This document shows, one piece after another, positions 1 through 7,840 of a stretch of DNA of 52,407 bases; position 1 is the first letter of the stretch; the number at the start of each line of letters is the position of its first letter. The DNA comes from Solobacterium sp. (GTDB lineage: Bacteria > Bacillota_I > Bacilli_A > Erysipelotrichales > Erysipelotrichaceae). Location: the NCBI GenBank assembly GCA_015256455.1, contig JABZMB010000006.1:1-52407 (forward strand). Direction: 5' to 3'. Below the pieces are notes generated by a model. It was not told the DNA's origin. It did not search any database and saw only the letters and a program-made list of their open reading frames with translations. The translations under genes were made by a program, and so were the position numbers.

Positions 1-701
1 GACTTTAGATATTCCGTCACTTTTGAATCCTGCTCTAGTGTAGATTTATCTGGTTTATAGGAATCTTGCGAGGGAAATAATCTAATTTCACCTAACGAAG
101 AAGCTAGGGAAAGATAATCAATATCACTTTGATTGATTCCAAGTTCTACAAAATATGGAACCTTGGTAGATTGTTCATCTTTCAACGACAGTCCTTTATG
201 GTCTTTAATTGAGATTACTTCTGCATGTCGTATTAGTATACCTGTGATTGGTATTTCTTTCTTCTGTGAGATTGAAACATGAATATCTGCATACATCCCC
301 TCTTCAATACTACCAATTGCGGATACATTCGTTTCTAATGTAAATATGGTCATTCCTTTTTGAAGTTTTGTGATTGCAAGATCACGAACTTCTTTTTCGT
401 TATACAGCATATCTTTATAAAACATAGATCCCTTTGGTATCATTCCTTGAACAGATGTATATTTACCAATAATATCTGCTTTTTCATTCCATGTATATGC
501 TTGCATATACTTCTCTGGAATTTGAATCATTGTTAGATCTTCTGTTTTGATTTGCGTACGTGGTGGAATATTATGCTTTGCGATATATGTAGTTTTTAGA
601 TTGATCGTCTTTGCTAGATAATAGCGAAAAACAACTACATTTCCTATCACACATAAGCATAGTATTAATACGACAATTCCTGTTCTTTTTATTTTTCTCA
701 T
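1..701 (-). CDS. CpaB/SAF-domain protein, partial at left edge
   Basis: The reading frame is open from an ATG at 701 to the left edge, giving about 233 visible residues and no stop, so the C-terminus is missing. The N-terminus is basic (MRKIKR) followed by one hydrophobic segment (about residues 7-28), as in a membrane-anchored protein. After it comes a SAF-like stretch (IAKHNIPPRTQIKTEDL) and later a conserved GMIPKGSMFY segment. This order (one TM, then SAF) is that of CpaB/RcpC proteins, which assemble Flp/tight-adherence pili on the outer face of the membrane. The rest of the pilus locus would lie outside the window, so the pilus role is inferred. A flagellar FlgA-like SAF protein is an alternative. 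Confidence 0.6.
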   Translation of the reverse strand, partial: MRKIKRTGIVVLILCLCVIGNVVVFRYYLAKTINLKTTYIAKHNIPPRTQIKTEDLTMIQIPEKYMQAYTWNEKADIIGKYTSVQGMIPKGSMFYKDMLYNEKEVRDLAITKLQKGMTIFTLETNVSAIGSIEEGMYADIHVSISQKKEIPITGILIRHAEVISIKDHKGLSLKDEQSTKVPYFVELGINQSDIDYLSLASSLGEIRLFPSQDSYKPDKSTLEQDSKVTEYLK

Positions 702-744
702 TCAATTACCCTCAAACTTATATATGTTTCTTGAGGGTATTTTC

Positions 745-780
745 CATAAAAAGATTCCCAAGCTTACGCTTAGGAATCTT
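745..780 (-). terminator. Rho-independent terminator of rnf operon
   Basis: The stem pairs AAGATTCC (751-758) with GGAATCTT (773-780), extended inside by AAGC/GCTT. On the minus strand it is followed by a short T run. It begins only 3 nt after the rnfB stop, so the operon ends here and there is no room for a lost rnfB 3' part. Confidence 0.85.
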
Positions 781-783
781 AAA

Positions 784-1071
784 CTAACCTACATGTTCAG
801 CAAGATATGCTTTAATAGCTTCTCTTTGGTCTGGCTTGCTTGGTTTGCACTGTTCAACTTGTGCTTGGCCATCAAGTAACTTCACAGCCATCGCAGCACA
901 GCCTGGGTTACCACAAGCACCGCAGTTATAACCAGGTAATAGAGCTGTTAACTCTTCCTTGCGATTATCTTCCTTCACATAGAACTTAACGGAAGCAAAC
1001 GCTAGCACAGCACCTAAGACTGCACCTAAAACTAACATCAAGCCGAAGCCTTTTAACATTGCGACTACCAT
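784..1071 (-). CDS. rnfB: Short RnfB: membrane anchor plus one 4Fe-4S domain
   Basis: This is the last gene of the Rnf (ferredoxin:NAD+ oxidoreductase, ion-pumping) operon. The 95 residues contain an N-terminal transmembrane helix (about 5-30) and a RnfB-type cluster domain with C50-x2-C53-x4-C58-x16-C75 in the context LPGYNCGACGNPGC. Canonical RnfB is about 190-330 residues and continues with two ferredoxin-like 4Fe-4S domains, which are absent here. The stop is followed directly by the operon terminator, so this is not a simple frameshift. The start overlaps the preceding stop (TAATG) with GGAGG just upstream. It probably receives electrons in the cytoplasm and passes them to the membrane subunits. 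How it docks ferredoxin without its usual domains is unknown. Confidence 0.85.
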   Translation of the reverse strand: MVVAMLKGFGLMLVLGAVLGAVLAFASVKFYVKEDNRKEELTALLPGYNCGACGNPGCAAMAVKLLDGQAQVEQCKPSKPDQREAIKAYLAEHVG

Positions 1072-1256
1072 TATTCCTCCTCTGTTTTGTGTGGCGCTTG
1101 GCGAACACTACATTCACTAATACCACATGCAGAACACTCTGCCTTCAGGTCTTCACAACCTTCAGGCTTTGGTGTTTTCTGATTTAACCTTAATAGCCAT
1201 ACATTTAGGGCAAAGAAACCTACAGCTAATAAAGCCGCAACAACGATTCTAAGCAC
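1071..1256 (-). CDS. 61-residue membrane-anchored four-Cys protein in rnf operon
   Basis: This is a small gene between rnfA and rnfB, starting with GTG 3 nt after the rnfA stop and ending in a TAATG overlap with rnfB. There is no clear Shine-Dalgarno, so translation is probably coupled to rnfA. The protein has one N-terminal hydrophobic helix (about 4-24), then C34-x6-C41-x2-C44-x4-C49. The C-x2-C-x4-C spacing is the same as in the neighbouring RnfB cluster motif. I do not recognise a named family. The layout suggests a membrane-tethered iron-sulfur protein that works with the Rnf complex, possibly derived from an RnfB N-terminus. Cluster binding is inferred from Cys spacing only. Confidence 0.75.
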   Translation of the reverse strand: MLRIVVAALLAVGFFALNVWLLRLNQKTPKPEGCEDLKAECSACGISECSVRQAPHKTEEE

Positions 1257-1259
1257 GGC

Positions 1260-1832
1260 TTATACAAGTCCAGCAAATGCAGAGAATGCAATTGCCATAA
1301 TTGCTGCACAAATGAAAGCGATAGGATTGCCCTGGAATGCCTTCGGAATATCGTTTTGATTTAAACGTCTACGGATTGTTGCAAAGATAACTAGCATCAT
1401 CATAAAGCCAGCAGGTACTGCGATAGAATTTACCATTGTTTGTGCCAATGTATACTTCTGTGTAATGTTATCCATTGCTACGTAAAGTACTGCACAGTTA
1501 GTTGTAATCAAAGGTAAGTAAATACCTAATGACTTATAAAGTTCTGGTGAGAACTTTTTAACGAACAGTTCAACGAACTGAACGAATGCTGCAATCAATA
1601 AGATGAAGCAGATTAGTTCCATAAACTCTAGTTCAAATGGAACTAAGATAAAGTGATAAAGTCCCCATGCAAGAATGGATGCACCAAAGATAACAAAGAT
1701 AACAGCAAGACCCATACCTACTGCAGATTCAAGTTTTGTAGATACTCCCATAAATGGACACATACCTAAGAACTTCGTAAGAATAATATTGTTAATCAGT
1801 AATCCACTGATCAAGAGTGTAAATAAATTCAT
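1260..1832 (-). CDS. rnfA: Electron transport complex subunit RnfA
   Basis: This 190-residue integral membrane protein matches the usual RnfA length (about 193). It has about six hydrophobic helices and the recognisable N-terminus NNIILTKFLGMCPFMGVS and the later segment LITTNCAVLYVA. The Cys in each half (C24 and the Cys of TTNCAV) correspond to the conserved cysteines that hold the membrane-embedded iron-sulfur cluster between RnfA and RnfE in known Rnf/Nqr structures. The start overlaps the rnfE stop (TAATG). Confidence 0.95.
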   Translation of the reverse strand: MNLFTLLISGLLINNIILTKFLGMCPFMGVSTKLESAVGMGLAVIFVIFGASILAWGLYHFILVPFELEFMELICFILLIAAFVQFVELFVKKFSPELYKSLGIYLPLITTNCAVLYVAMDNITQKYTLAQTMVNSIAVPAGFMMMLVIFATIRRRLNQNDIPKAFQGNPIAFICAAIMAIAFSAFAGLV

Positions 1833-2494
1833 TATTTAGCAGCTCCTTTCTTTGCTGGCTTTGCAAGATGGTTCTTGTAAGCAGCTACACCAGCAGCTAA
1901 ACATGCAAATGTGATAAATGCACCAAACTGCTCTGTGAACATTGGAATTTCAAATCCTTCTGGAATAATTCTAAATGCAAATACTACATTGTTTGTAAAT
2001 GGATTTGAGAAAGATAATCCACCAGTACCTAATAACTGTCTGATAAGTGACATTGCAAGAAGTGCACATGTATAAGCACAACCTTGTTGTAATCCATCAA
2101 CGATAGATTCAAGTACTGTATGCTTGCATGCATATGCTTCAGCACGTCCTAAGATAATACAGTTTACAACAACTAAGTCTAAGAATGCGCCTAACGCAGT
2201 AAATAAACTTGGTGTATATGCATGCATAAACATTGAAACAATTGTAACTAGTGTTGCAATAATAACGATATATACTGGAATATGAATATCATCCGGTGTA
2301 ATTGGTGCAATTAATGATACTAAGATATTGGATAATGTTAATACAACAATTACCGCAACACCCATACCAATCGCACTGTTTAAACTTGTTGTAATTGCTA
2401 ATGTTGAACAGATACCTAAGTAAGTTGCGAATACTGGGTTCTCTGTTGCTAATCTAGAGAAGAAGCCTTGACCTTTAATTTTCTTTTCGCTCAT
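1832..2494 (-). CDS. rnfE: Electron transport complex subunit RnfE
   Basis: This 220-residue membrane protein is homologous to RnfA and belongs to the NqrD/RnfE family. Conserved stretches are NPVFATYLGICSTLAITTSL near the N-terminus and VVVNCIILGRAEAYA in the middle, the latter carrying the cluster cysteine. It forms the pseudo-symmetric core with RnfA. It lies between rnfG and rnfA, the standard C-D-G-E-A-B order. The C-terminus is Lys/Ala-rich (AKPAKKGAAK). Confidence 0.95.
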   Translation of the reverse strand: MSEKKIKGQGFFSRLATENPVFATYLGICSTLAITTSLNSAIGMGVAVIVVLTLSNILVSLIAPITPDDIHIPVYIVIIATLVTIVSMFMHAYTPSLFTALGAFLDLVVVNCIILGRAEAYACKHTVLESIVDGLQQGCAYTCALLAMSLIRQLLGTGGLSFSNPFTNNVVFAFRIIPEGFEIPMFTEQFGAFITFACLAAGVAAYKNHLAKPAKKGAAK

Positions 2495-2499
2495 ACCTT

Positions 2500-2846
2500 C
2501 CTCCTTACTTTGTTGCAGCCTGTAAGGCTGTTGTAATCATTGCTCTGAGTGATGTACTTGTAAATGTTGCTCCTGTTGTAGAGTCTACCTTACTTTCAAG
2601 CGTAACTCCCTTGTACTTTTCTAACTCAGCTGCTTTTGTTGCTTGGTCGCCTACGCTCTCTGTATCGCCAAACTTTGTAACTTCAATACTCTTTACAGAC
2701 TTACTTGCTACATCTATTGTGACTGTTGCTTCATTTACCCCTTCAAAACCATGTGCTTTACATGCATAGATGGCTGTTGTTCCATCATTGCTTGTTTCTG
2801 AACACTCTGCTTTGTTGTCTTTGAAGTCTTCTTTGCCTAATGCTAC
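2500..2846. repeat. Perfect 347-bp direct repeat, copy A (end of rnfG)
   Basis: Base-by-base comparison shows this segment is identical to 3448-3794. It begins in the shared Shine-Dalgarno region beyond the stop codon and covers the whole C-terminal FMN-binding domain. Identity ends abruptly after TGCTAC. The two copies are offset by 948 bp. Confidence 0.97.
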
Positions 2847-3440
2847 CGGCTCTGCTTTTGGTGCAGGTGTGGCTGTCGCATTTTCATCATAAGAGATATT
2901 ATTCATCTTATTGAATACTTGTCTAGCTTGATCGACTGCTTTTCCAACTGCAGTAGTTGTAATTGTTGCACCAGAGATGAGTGGCATTGTATCTGATGAA
3001 GTAAGTTTTAATACATCACTTACATATGGATCCTTGAATGCCTTATCACCCTTACCAGCTGTTTCAGCTTGTTCGAGTACGCTGTATCCAGCAACTGAAC
3101 CATCATTGTTATACGCAATCATGAATTTAAATCCATCTGCGTTATATCCTGTAGAATGTAATGTAAAGATTGTTCCCTTACCTTCTGCATTATAGATGCC
3201 GTCGATAAGTTTATCTTCACCATCTTTTAATTCAAGAAGACCAATTTTGTCTTCTGTAACATCTGTAAATGTTGCACCTGGATAAATCTGTTCTAAAGAT
3301 GACTTAACAGATGCCAATGCATTTTCTTGAATAATCGGAGCGGTAATCGCATTTACTGTTGATAGTAGAATTCCACATACCGCACAGAGAATACCAAGCA
3401 TGCATGCTTTATATACTCCTGAAGTCTTATCAATTTTCAT
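2505..3440 (-). CDS. rnfG: RnfG with an additional C-terminal FMN-binding domain
   Basis: This 311-residue protein has an N-terminal membrane anchor (about 10-35), then the normal RnfG FMN_bind domain ending in the flavinylation motif SGATITT (T159, predicted covalent FMN). After a Pro/Ala linker (about 188-198) comes a second FMN_bind domain (about 199-311) with its own motif DSTTGATFTS. Canonical RnfG has one such domain and is about 180-210 residues. The domains should be extracytoplasmic and need ApbE for flavin attachment. The last 113 codons are identical at the DNA level to the end of rnfD. Each extra domain also carries a pair of cysteines (C-x13-C), which could form a disulfide. Confidence 0.93.
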   Translation of the reverse strand: MKIDKTSGVYKACMLGILCAVCGILLSTVNAITAPIIQENALASVKSSLEQIYPGATFTDVTEDKIGLLELKDGEDKLIDGIYNAEGKGTIFTLHSTGYNADGFKFMIAYNNDGSVAGYSVLEQAETAGKGDKAFKDPYVSDVLKLTSSDTMPLISGATITTTAVGKAVDQARQVFNKMNNISYDENATATPAPKAEPVALGKEDFKDNKAECSETSNDGTTAIYACKAHGFEGVNEATVTIDVASKSVKSIEVTKFGDTESVGDQATKAAELEKYKGVTLESKVDSTTGATFTSTSLRAMITTALQAATK

Positions 3441-3447
3441 ACGAGCA

Positions 3448-3794
3448 CCTCCTTACTTTGTTGCAGCCTGTAAGGCTGTTGTAATCATTGCTCTGAGTGA
3501 TGTACTTGTAAATGTTGCTCCTGTTGTAGAGTCTACCTTACTTTCAAGCGTAACTCCCTTGTACTTTTCTAACTCAGCTGCTTTTGTTGCTTGGTCGCCT
3601 ACGCTCTCTGTATCGCCAAACTTTGTAACTTCAATACTCTTTACAGACTTACTTGCTACATCTATTGTGACTGTTGCTTCATTTACCCCTTCAAAACCAT
3701 GTGCTTTACATGCATAGATGGCTGTTGTTCCATCATTGCTTGTTTCTGAACACTCTGCTTTGTTGTCTTTGAAGTCTTCTTTGCCTAATGCTAC
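3448..3794. repeat. Perfect 347-bp direct repeat, copy B (end of rnfD)
   Basis: This is identical to 2500-2846, in the same orientation and reading frame. Zero differences, including at third codon positions, point to a recent duplication or ongoing gene conversion. Recombination between the copies would delete 948 bp, removing rnfG while leaving rnfD intact. Confidence 0.97.
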
Positions 3795-5249
3795 TGCGGA
3801 AGCAGACTTTAATGCTGCCGCAATCATTGCGCGTAGTGACTTGCTTGTAAATGTCGCCCCTGTTGTTGCGTCAATCTTACTATCTGCAGTTGCACCAACA
3901 TATTTCTTAAGTTGTTCTTCTGTAGTAGCTTGATCACCAACTTCTTCCGTATCACTAAACTTCGTAACCGCAATGGATACAACCATCTTCTTCGCTACAT
4001 CAATTGTTACTGTAGCTTCGTTAACACCTTCGAATCCCTTTGCCTTACATGCATATACTGCAGTTGTACCATCATTACTTGTTTCTGTACACTCTGCATT
4101 ATTTTCGCTAAAGTCCTCAGCACTTAATGCTACTGCTTCTGCAGGTTTATCATCCTTCTTTGGCTCTTCAGCAACTGTTGGAGTCTTCGCTGTTAAGCTT
4201 ACGCCAACAAGAAGAACTGCCACTAAGAATGCACACATTGCGATAACTGCCTTACGAGCAATCTTTGCTGCATCCTTAATCTGGCTACCATCAAGTAACT
4301 GATCAATTGCAGGAGTTAACATATTCATAATTAAGATGGAGAATAATGCACCATCTGGTAAGTTCGCCTTCCAACGGATAATCAATGTAAGAGCTGCAGC
4401 ACCTACTGCAAATACATATCTACCTGGAATTGATACTGGTGAAGTGACTGGATCTGTTAACATGAACACACCAGCGAATAATACACCACCAGCTAATACG
4501 TTAACGATTGCATATTCAAAACCTGCACCGTGTATTAATCCAACAATGAGAGATACTACAAATACTGTTAAGATATATGTCACTGTTAAACGATAGTCAA
4601 TAATGCGTCTAGCAATGAGATATACTGCGACGAGAATTAATAATAATGCGCATGATCCACCGATAACACTCTGATAGTTACCTAAGAACATACCGGATAA
4701 GTTACCAAATTGACCTACTACATTTTGCAATGCATTGCCATCAACTACCCAACCATAAGACTTCAATACTGCAAGTGGTGTAGCACCTGTTTGTATATCA
4801 GCCGCAACACTTGCACCAAATGAGTTCATGATAATTGCTTCTGCAAAAGCTGCTGGGTTGAAGATATTTTGACCAAATCCGCCAAATAGCATCTTACCAA
4901 ACAAGATTGCAATTGCAGTCGCAATAATAATTGCGTAGAAACTAACATTAATTCTTGTGATTAATGGAATAATTAAACCTGTTACCCAACCATAGGAATG
5001 TAACAATTCTTTTGCAATGTCCTTCTTCTTTCTTGCAAGTAAGTACAGTGTTTCAGTACATAATGCAGTTACTACAGAAGCGATAGATAGTAGAATAACA
5101 CGAATGCCTAAAGAAGCACCGCCTGTCATTCCATACCAGATTGCAGAAGCAACTGTTACAACAACCAAAGCTAAGCTAAGTTCTAACATAATACCTGTTG
5201 TAGATTGTTTAGCCGCATAGTTAGGCGATACTTTATATGAAAATTTCAT
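3453..5249 (-). CDS. rnfD: RnfD fused to two extra FMN-binding domains
   Basis: Residues 1 to about 350 form a normal NqrB/RnfD membrane subunit: many hydrophobic helices, the family segment LTDPVTSPVSIPGR, and the flavinylation motif TGATPLA with T157 predicted to carry covalent FMN. After the last helix and a charged linker (PKKDDKPAE) come two tandem FMN_bind domains (about 370-485 and 486-598), each with a TTGAT motif. Family members usually stop at about 310-350 residues, so about 240 residues are extra. Domain 1 resembles domain 2 throughout but has diverged. Domain 2 is encoded by the repeat shared with rnfG. The added domains should face outward. AGGAGG precedes the ATG by 8 nt. Confidence 0.93.
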   Translation of the reverse strand: MKFSYKVSPNYAAKQSTTGIMLELSLALVVVTVASAIWYGMTGGASLGIRVILLSIASVVTALCTETLYLLARKKKDIAKELLHSYGWVTGLIIPLITRINVSFYAIIIATAIAILFGKMLFGGFGQNIFNPAAFAEAIIMNSFGASVAADIQTGATPLAVLKSYGWVVDGNALQNVVGQFGNLSGMFLGNYQSVIGGSCALLLILVAVYLIARRIIDYRLTVTYILTVFVVSLIVGLIHGAGFEYAIVNVLAGGVLFAGVFMLTDPVTSPVSIPGRYVFAVGAAALTLIIRWKANLPDGALFSILIMNMLTPAIDQLLDGSQIKDAAKIARKAVIAMCAFLVAVLLVGVSLTAKTPTVAEEPKKDDKPAEAVALSAEDFSENNAECTETSNDGTTAVYACKAKGFEGVNEATVTIDVAKKMVVSIAVTKFSDTEEVGDQATTEEQLKKYVGATADSKIDATTGATFTSKSLRAMIAAALKSASAVALGKEDFKDNKAECSETSNDGTTAIYACKAHGFEGVNEATVTIDVASKSVKSIEVTKFGDTESVGDQATKAAELEKYKGVTLESKVDSTTGATFTSTSLRAMITTALQAATK

Positions 5250-5261
5250 TTTTCTTGCCTC

Positions 5262-6569
5262 CTATTTCTTTGCCTGTGCTGCTAGTTTTGCACGTACAAA
5301 TGTCTTTGCACGTCTAACATTCTCAGTTACTTCAATCTTAGATGGACATACATATGTACATAGACCACATTCAATACAGTTCATTACATCTAAACGAATT
5401 AATGTATCGTAGTCTACAGACTTATGTTCAGAAGCGATACGTACTGGCTGTAATCCGGATGGACATGTTTCTGTGCAACGTCCACAACGTAAACAAGCAA
5501 CTGTATCTGGCTTCTCATACTTCTGAATTGTAAGACCATTGTTTTGTGCCATTACTACGAATTGATCATTAGGAATTGCTCGACCCATCATTGGTCCACC
5601 AGCAATTAACACGACATCATCTACACCATCTTTGTATCCACCAACAGCATCGATAATATCATGTACCTTTGTTCCTACTGGAACATATACGTTCTGTGGA
5701 TTCTTAACTGCATCACCTGATACTGTTAAGTACTTATGTGTAACTGGCATACCATTTACAATTGCATTACCAAATGCAATTGCTGTAGATGCGTTATTAA
5801 CAATACATCCAGCTTCAATTGGTAATTTGTCATAACGCTTGTTTGTTAACTGGTATACAAGTGTTCTTTCCCAACCCATTGGATATACGTTAGGAACGAT
5901 ACGCACCTCAATTGGTGTACCCTTAAATAATTCTTGTAATTGGGCAATCTGTTCCTTCTTATCTTCCTTGATTGCAACACAACCAGACTTTGCATTACTT
6001 AACTTGAAGAACGCAAGTGTACCTACCTTGAGTAAGTCCATGTTTTCTTCAATATTCTTATAATCTGATGTTAAGAATGGTTCACACTCAACCGCATTCA
6101 CGATAAAGAGGTCTACATTCTCTGGCTTTACATACTTCACGTAAGATGGGAATCCTGCACCACCTAAACCGAGCATACCGGATTCCTTGGCAAATGCATG
6201 TAATTCCTGCCAGCTTGCCTTTTCATAATCAAACTCCGCAAACGCACGTTCTACTGTATTCTTGTGGTCATTTTGAATACGTAAGCGCTCGAACATTGTA
6301 CCACCTGCACCCAAGAACTTTTCGATACCTGTAACAGTACCGGAAACAGAAGCAAAGAGTGGTAAATAGAATGCATCGTTTCTTTCTGCTATCTTTTGTC
6401 CAATTTTAACTTCATCTCCAACTTGAACGAGTGGTTGGCATGGGGCAACACCGTTTACAAGCGGAATCCAAACAACATCTGGATCGATAGACTTCAATAC
6501 TTCTTTGTGAAGAGTCCAATCCTTATGTCCATTTAAATGAAGCTTCATTGGTCCTGTAAATATTGACAT
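5262..6569 (-). CDS. rnfC: Electron transport complex subunit RnfC
   Basis: This peripheral cytoplasmic subunit oxidises or reduces NAD(H). Of 435 residues, the middle contains the flavin/NAD-binding region (LGLGGAGFPSYVKY, then NAVECEPFLTSDY) and the C-terminus two 4Fe-4S motifs, CLRCGRCTETCPSG and CIECGLCTYVCPSK. I chose the ATG at 6569 rather than the in-frame ATG at 6590, because the codons between them form the ribosome-binding site (AGGAAAGG). This also leaves a leader of about 30 nt after the predicted start of transcription. It is the first gene of the operon. Confidence 0.93.
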   Translation of the reverse strand: MSIFTGPMKLHLNGHKDWTLHKEVLKSIDPDVVWIPLVNGVAPCQPLVQVGDEVKIGQKIAERNDAFYLPLFASVSGTVTGIEKFLGAGGTMFERLRIQNDHKNTVERAFAEFDYEKASWQELHAFAKESGMLGLGGAGFPSYVKYVKPENVDLFIVNAVECEPFLTSDYKNIEENMDLLKVGTLAFFKLSNAKSGCVAIKEDKKEQIAQLQELFKGTPIEVRIVPNVYPMGWERTLVYQLTNKRYDKLPIEAGCIVNNASTAIAFGNAIVNGMPVTHKYLTVSGDAVKNPQNVYVPVGTKVHDIIDAVGGYKDGVDDVVLIAGGPMMGRAIPNDQFVVMAQNNGLTIQKYEKPDTVACLRCGRCTETCPSGLQPVRIASEHKSVDYDTLIRLDVMNCIECGLCTYVCPSKIEVTENVRRAKTFVRAKLAAQAKK

Positions 6570-6605
6570 AATATTCTTTCCTTTCCTCATCTGAAATCAC
6601 ACAAA

Positions 6606-6634
6606 ATTATAACATATTCCCGCATTAACAGTAA
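6606..6634 (-). promoter_or_regulatory. rnf operon promoter
   Basis: On the minus strand there is an extended -10 TGTTATAAT (hexamer 6606-6611), a 17-nt spacer and -35 TTACTG (6629-6634). Predicted transcription start is near 6599. Confidence 0.65.
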
Positions 6635-6654
6635 GACGGCTTTTATGATATAGT
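6625..6654 (+). promoter_or_regulatory. apbE promoter, leaderless start
   Basis: On the plus strand, -35 TTAACA (6625-6630), an 18-nt spacer and -10 TATAGT (6649-6654) place transcription start at about 6660-6661, the A of the apbE ATG. The -35 box overlaps that of the divergent rnf promoter. Confidence 0.6.
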
Positions 6655-6660
6655 TTAGAT

Positions 6661-7815
6661 ATGAAAAGAAAAATAACTAAATTATTGATCGGCGCATTAA
6701 GCGTTTGTACACTACTTGCCGGCTGTACAACAAAAGGAAGTAAAAATAGTGCTTCTAACAACACTTCAACCAACAGTGAAAGCCTAACCAAATATGAAAA
6801 TGTGAGTTCTGATGTAGGTTTCGATACAATCTATAGTTACATGGAATATACAACGAATACAGAATCAGCAGCTGCCCATTTCAAGGACAGCACTACCCTA
6901 CTTCGATACTACAACCAGTTATTTGATATTTATAACGACTACGATGGTATTAACAACCTAAAGACAGTTAATGATAACGCAGGTATCAAACCAATCAAAG
7001 TTGATAAACCAATCATTGACATGTTGCATATGGCAAAACAGTTCTATGATTATTCCAATGGCGAATTCGACATTACCATGGGTGCCCTTCTTAAGGTTTG
7101 GCACAAGTATCGTGAAGAAGGTATTAAACTCAATGCCGAAAAACAGCTTGGCAATCTTCCACCAGAGGAAGAACTTACACAAGCTGCTGGCTGTAAGGGT
7201 TGGGATAACGTCATCATCAACGACGAAGAAAGCACAGTATATATTACTCAGCCATGTCAATCATTTGATGTTGGTGGTATTGCGAAAGGCTACGCCACTG
7301 AACTAGTTGCTCAAGAAGTGAGTCAGAACATGCAAGCAGGTTACTTCAATGTCGGCAGAAATATTCGTACAGTCAATGATAAACCAGATGGAACTACATG
7401 GAATGTTGGTATTGCTGATCCAGAAGGTGCTCTACCAAATGGACTTGCATTAATTTCTTCCAAAGGCTCCTTCTCCTTTGTTACAAGTGGAGACTATGAG
7501 CGCTTCTATATTGCAACAGATGGTAATAGTTATCACCACATCATTGACCCATCCACAAATTATCCCGCAACGCATTACCATAGTGTCACCATCTTTACAG
7601 AAGATTCCGGTGTCGCTGACTGCTTAAGTACAACACTATTTACACTTTCTATCGAAGATGGAAAGAAAGTACTTGAAGCTTATAAGAAAGCAACGGGTAA
7701 AGAAGCGAATGCAGTATGGGTCATGGATCCAGCAAAGAAACAGGGTGATGGCAAAGAAACAAACGGCTATTACGTTGTAGCAAGCGAAGGCTTAAAAGAT
7801 ATTATTACTTATTAA
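6661..7815 (+). CDS. apbE: FAD:protein FMN transferase, lipoprotein
   Basis: ApbE attaches FMN covalently to Thr in S/T-G-A-T motifs of RnfG, RnfD and other FMN_bind proteins. The 384-residue protein begins with a lipoprotein signal (lipobox LLAGC, Cys22), so it acts on the outer membrane face, where the RnfG/RnfD domains are exposed. Family motifs present are FDVGGIAKGYATE (202-214), TSGDYERFY (275-283), HHIIDP (292-297) and the metal-site region GVADCLSTTLF. It is divergent from rnfC, with overlapping promoters, and fits as the maturase for the flavin-rich Rnf. No Shine-Dalgarno lies before the ATG, which matches leaderless translation. Confidence 0.95.
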   Translation: MKRKITKLLIGALSVCTLLAGCTTKGSKNSASNNTSTNSESLTKYENVSSDVGFDTIYSYMEYTTNTESAAAHFKDSTTLLRYYNQLFDIYNDYDGINNLKTVNDNAGIKPIKVDKPIIDMLHMAKQFYDYSNGEFDITMGALLKVWHKYREEGIKLNAEKQLGNLPPEEELTQAAGCKGWDNVIINDEESTVYITQPCQSFDVGGIAKGYATELVAQEVSQNMQAGYFNVGRNIRTVNDKPDGTTWNVGIADPEGALPNGLALISSKGSFSFVTSGDYERFYIATDGNSYHHIIDPSTNYPATHYHSVTIFTEDSGVADCLSTTLFTLSIEDGKKVLEAYKKATGKEANAVWVMDPAKKQGDGKETNGYYVVASEGLKDIITY

Positions 7816-7816
7816 A

Positions 7817-7840
7817 AAAAGCGATGAACCCATCGCTTTT
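7817..7840. terminator. Bidirectional terminator between apbE and MATE gene
   Basis: AAAAGCGATG (7817-7826), loop AACC, CATCGCTTTT (7831-7840). It has T runs on both strands and sits between convergent genes. Confidence 0.9.

Noticed and set aside
784..1256. rnfB and the 61-residue gene as one frameshifted RnfB
   Set aside because: Both have their own TM helix and complete Cys motif with a clean TAATG junction, and neither contains ferredoxin domains, so they look like two genes rather than one broken gene.
3400..4302. Several plus-strand open frames opposite rnfG/rnfD
   Set aside because: They mirror the minus-strand coding bias, lack ribosome-binding sites and are Ser/Val/Ala-rich shadows; the minus-strand proteins are clear Rnf subunits.
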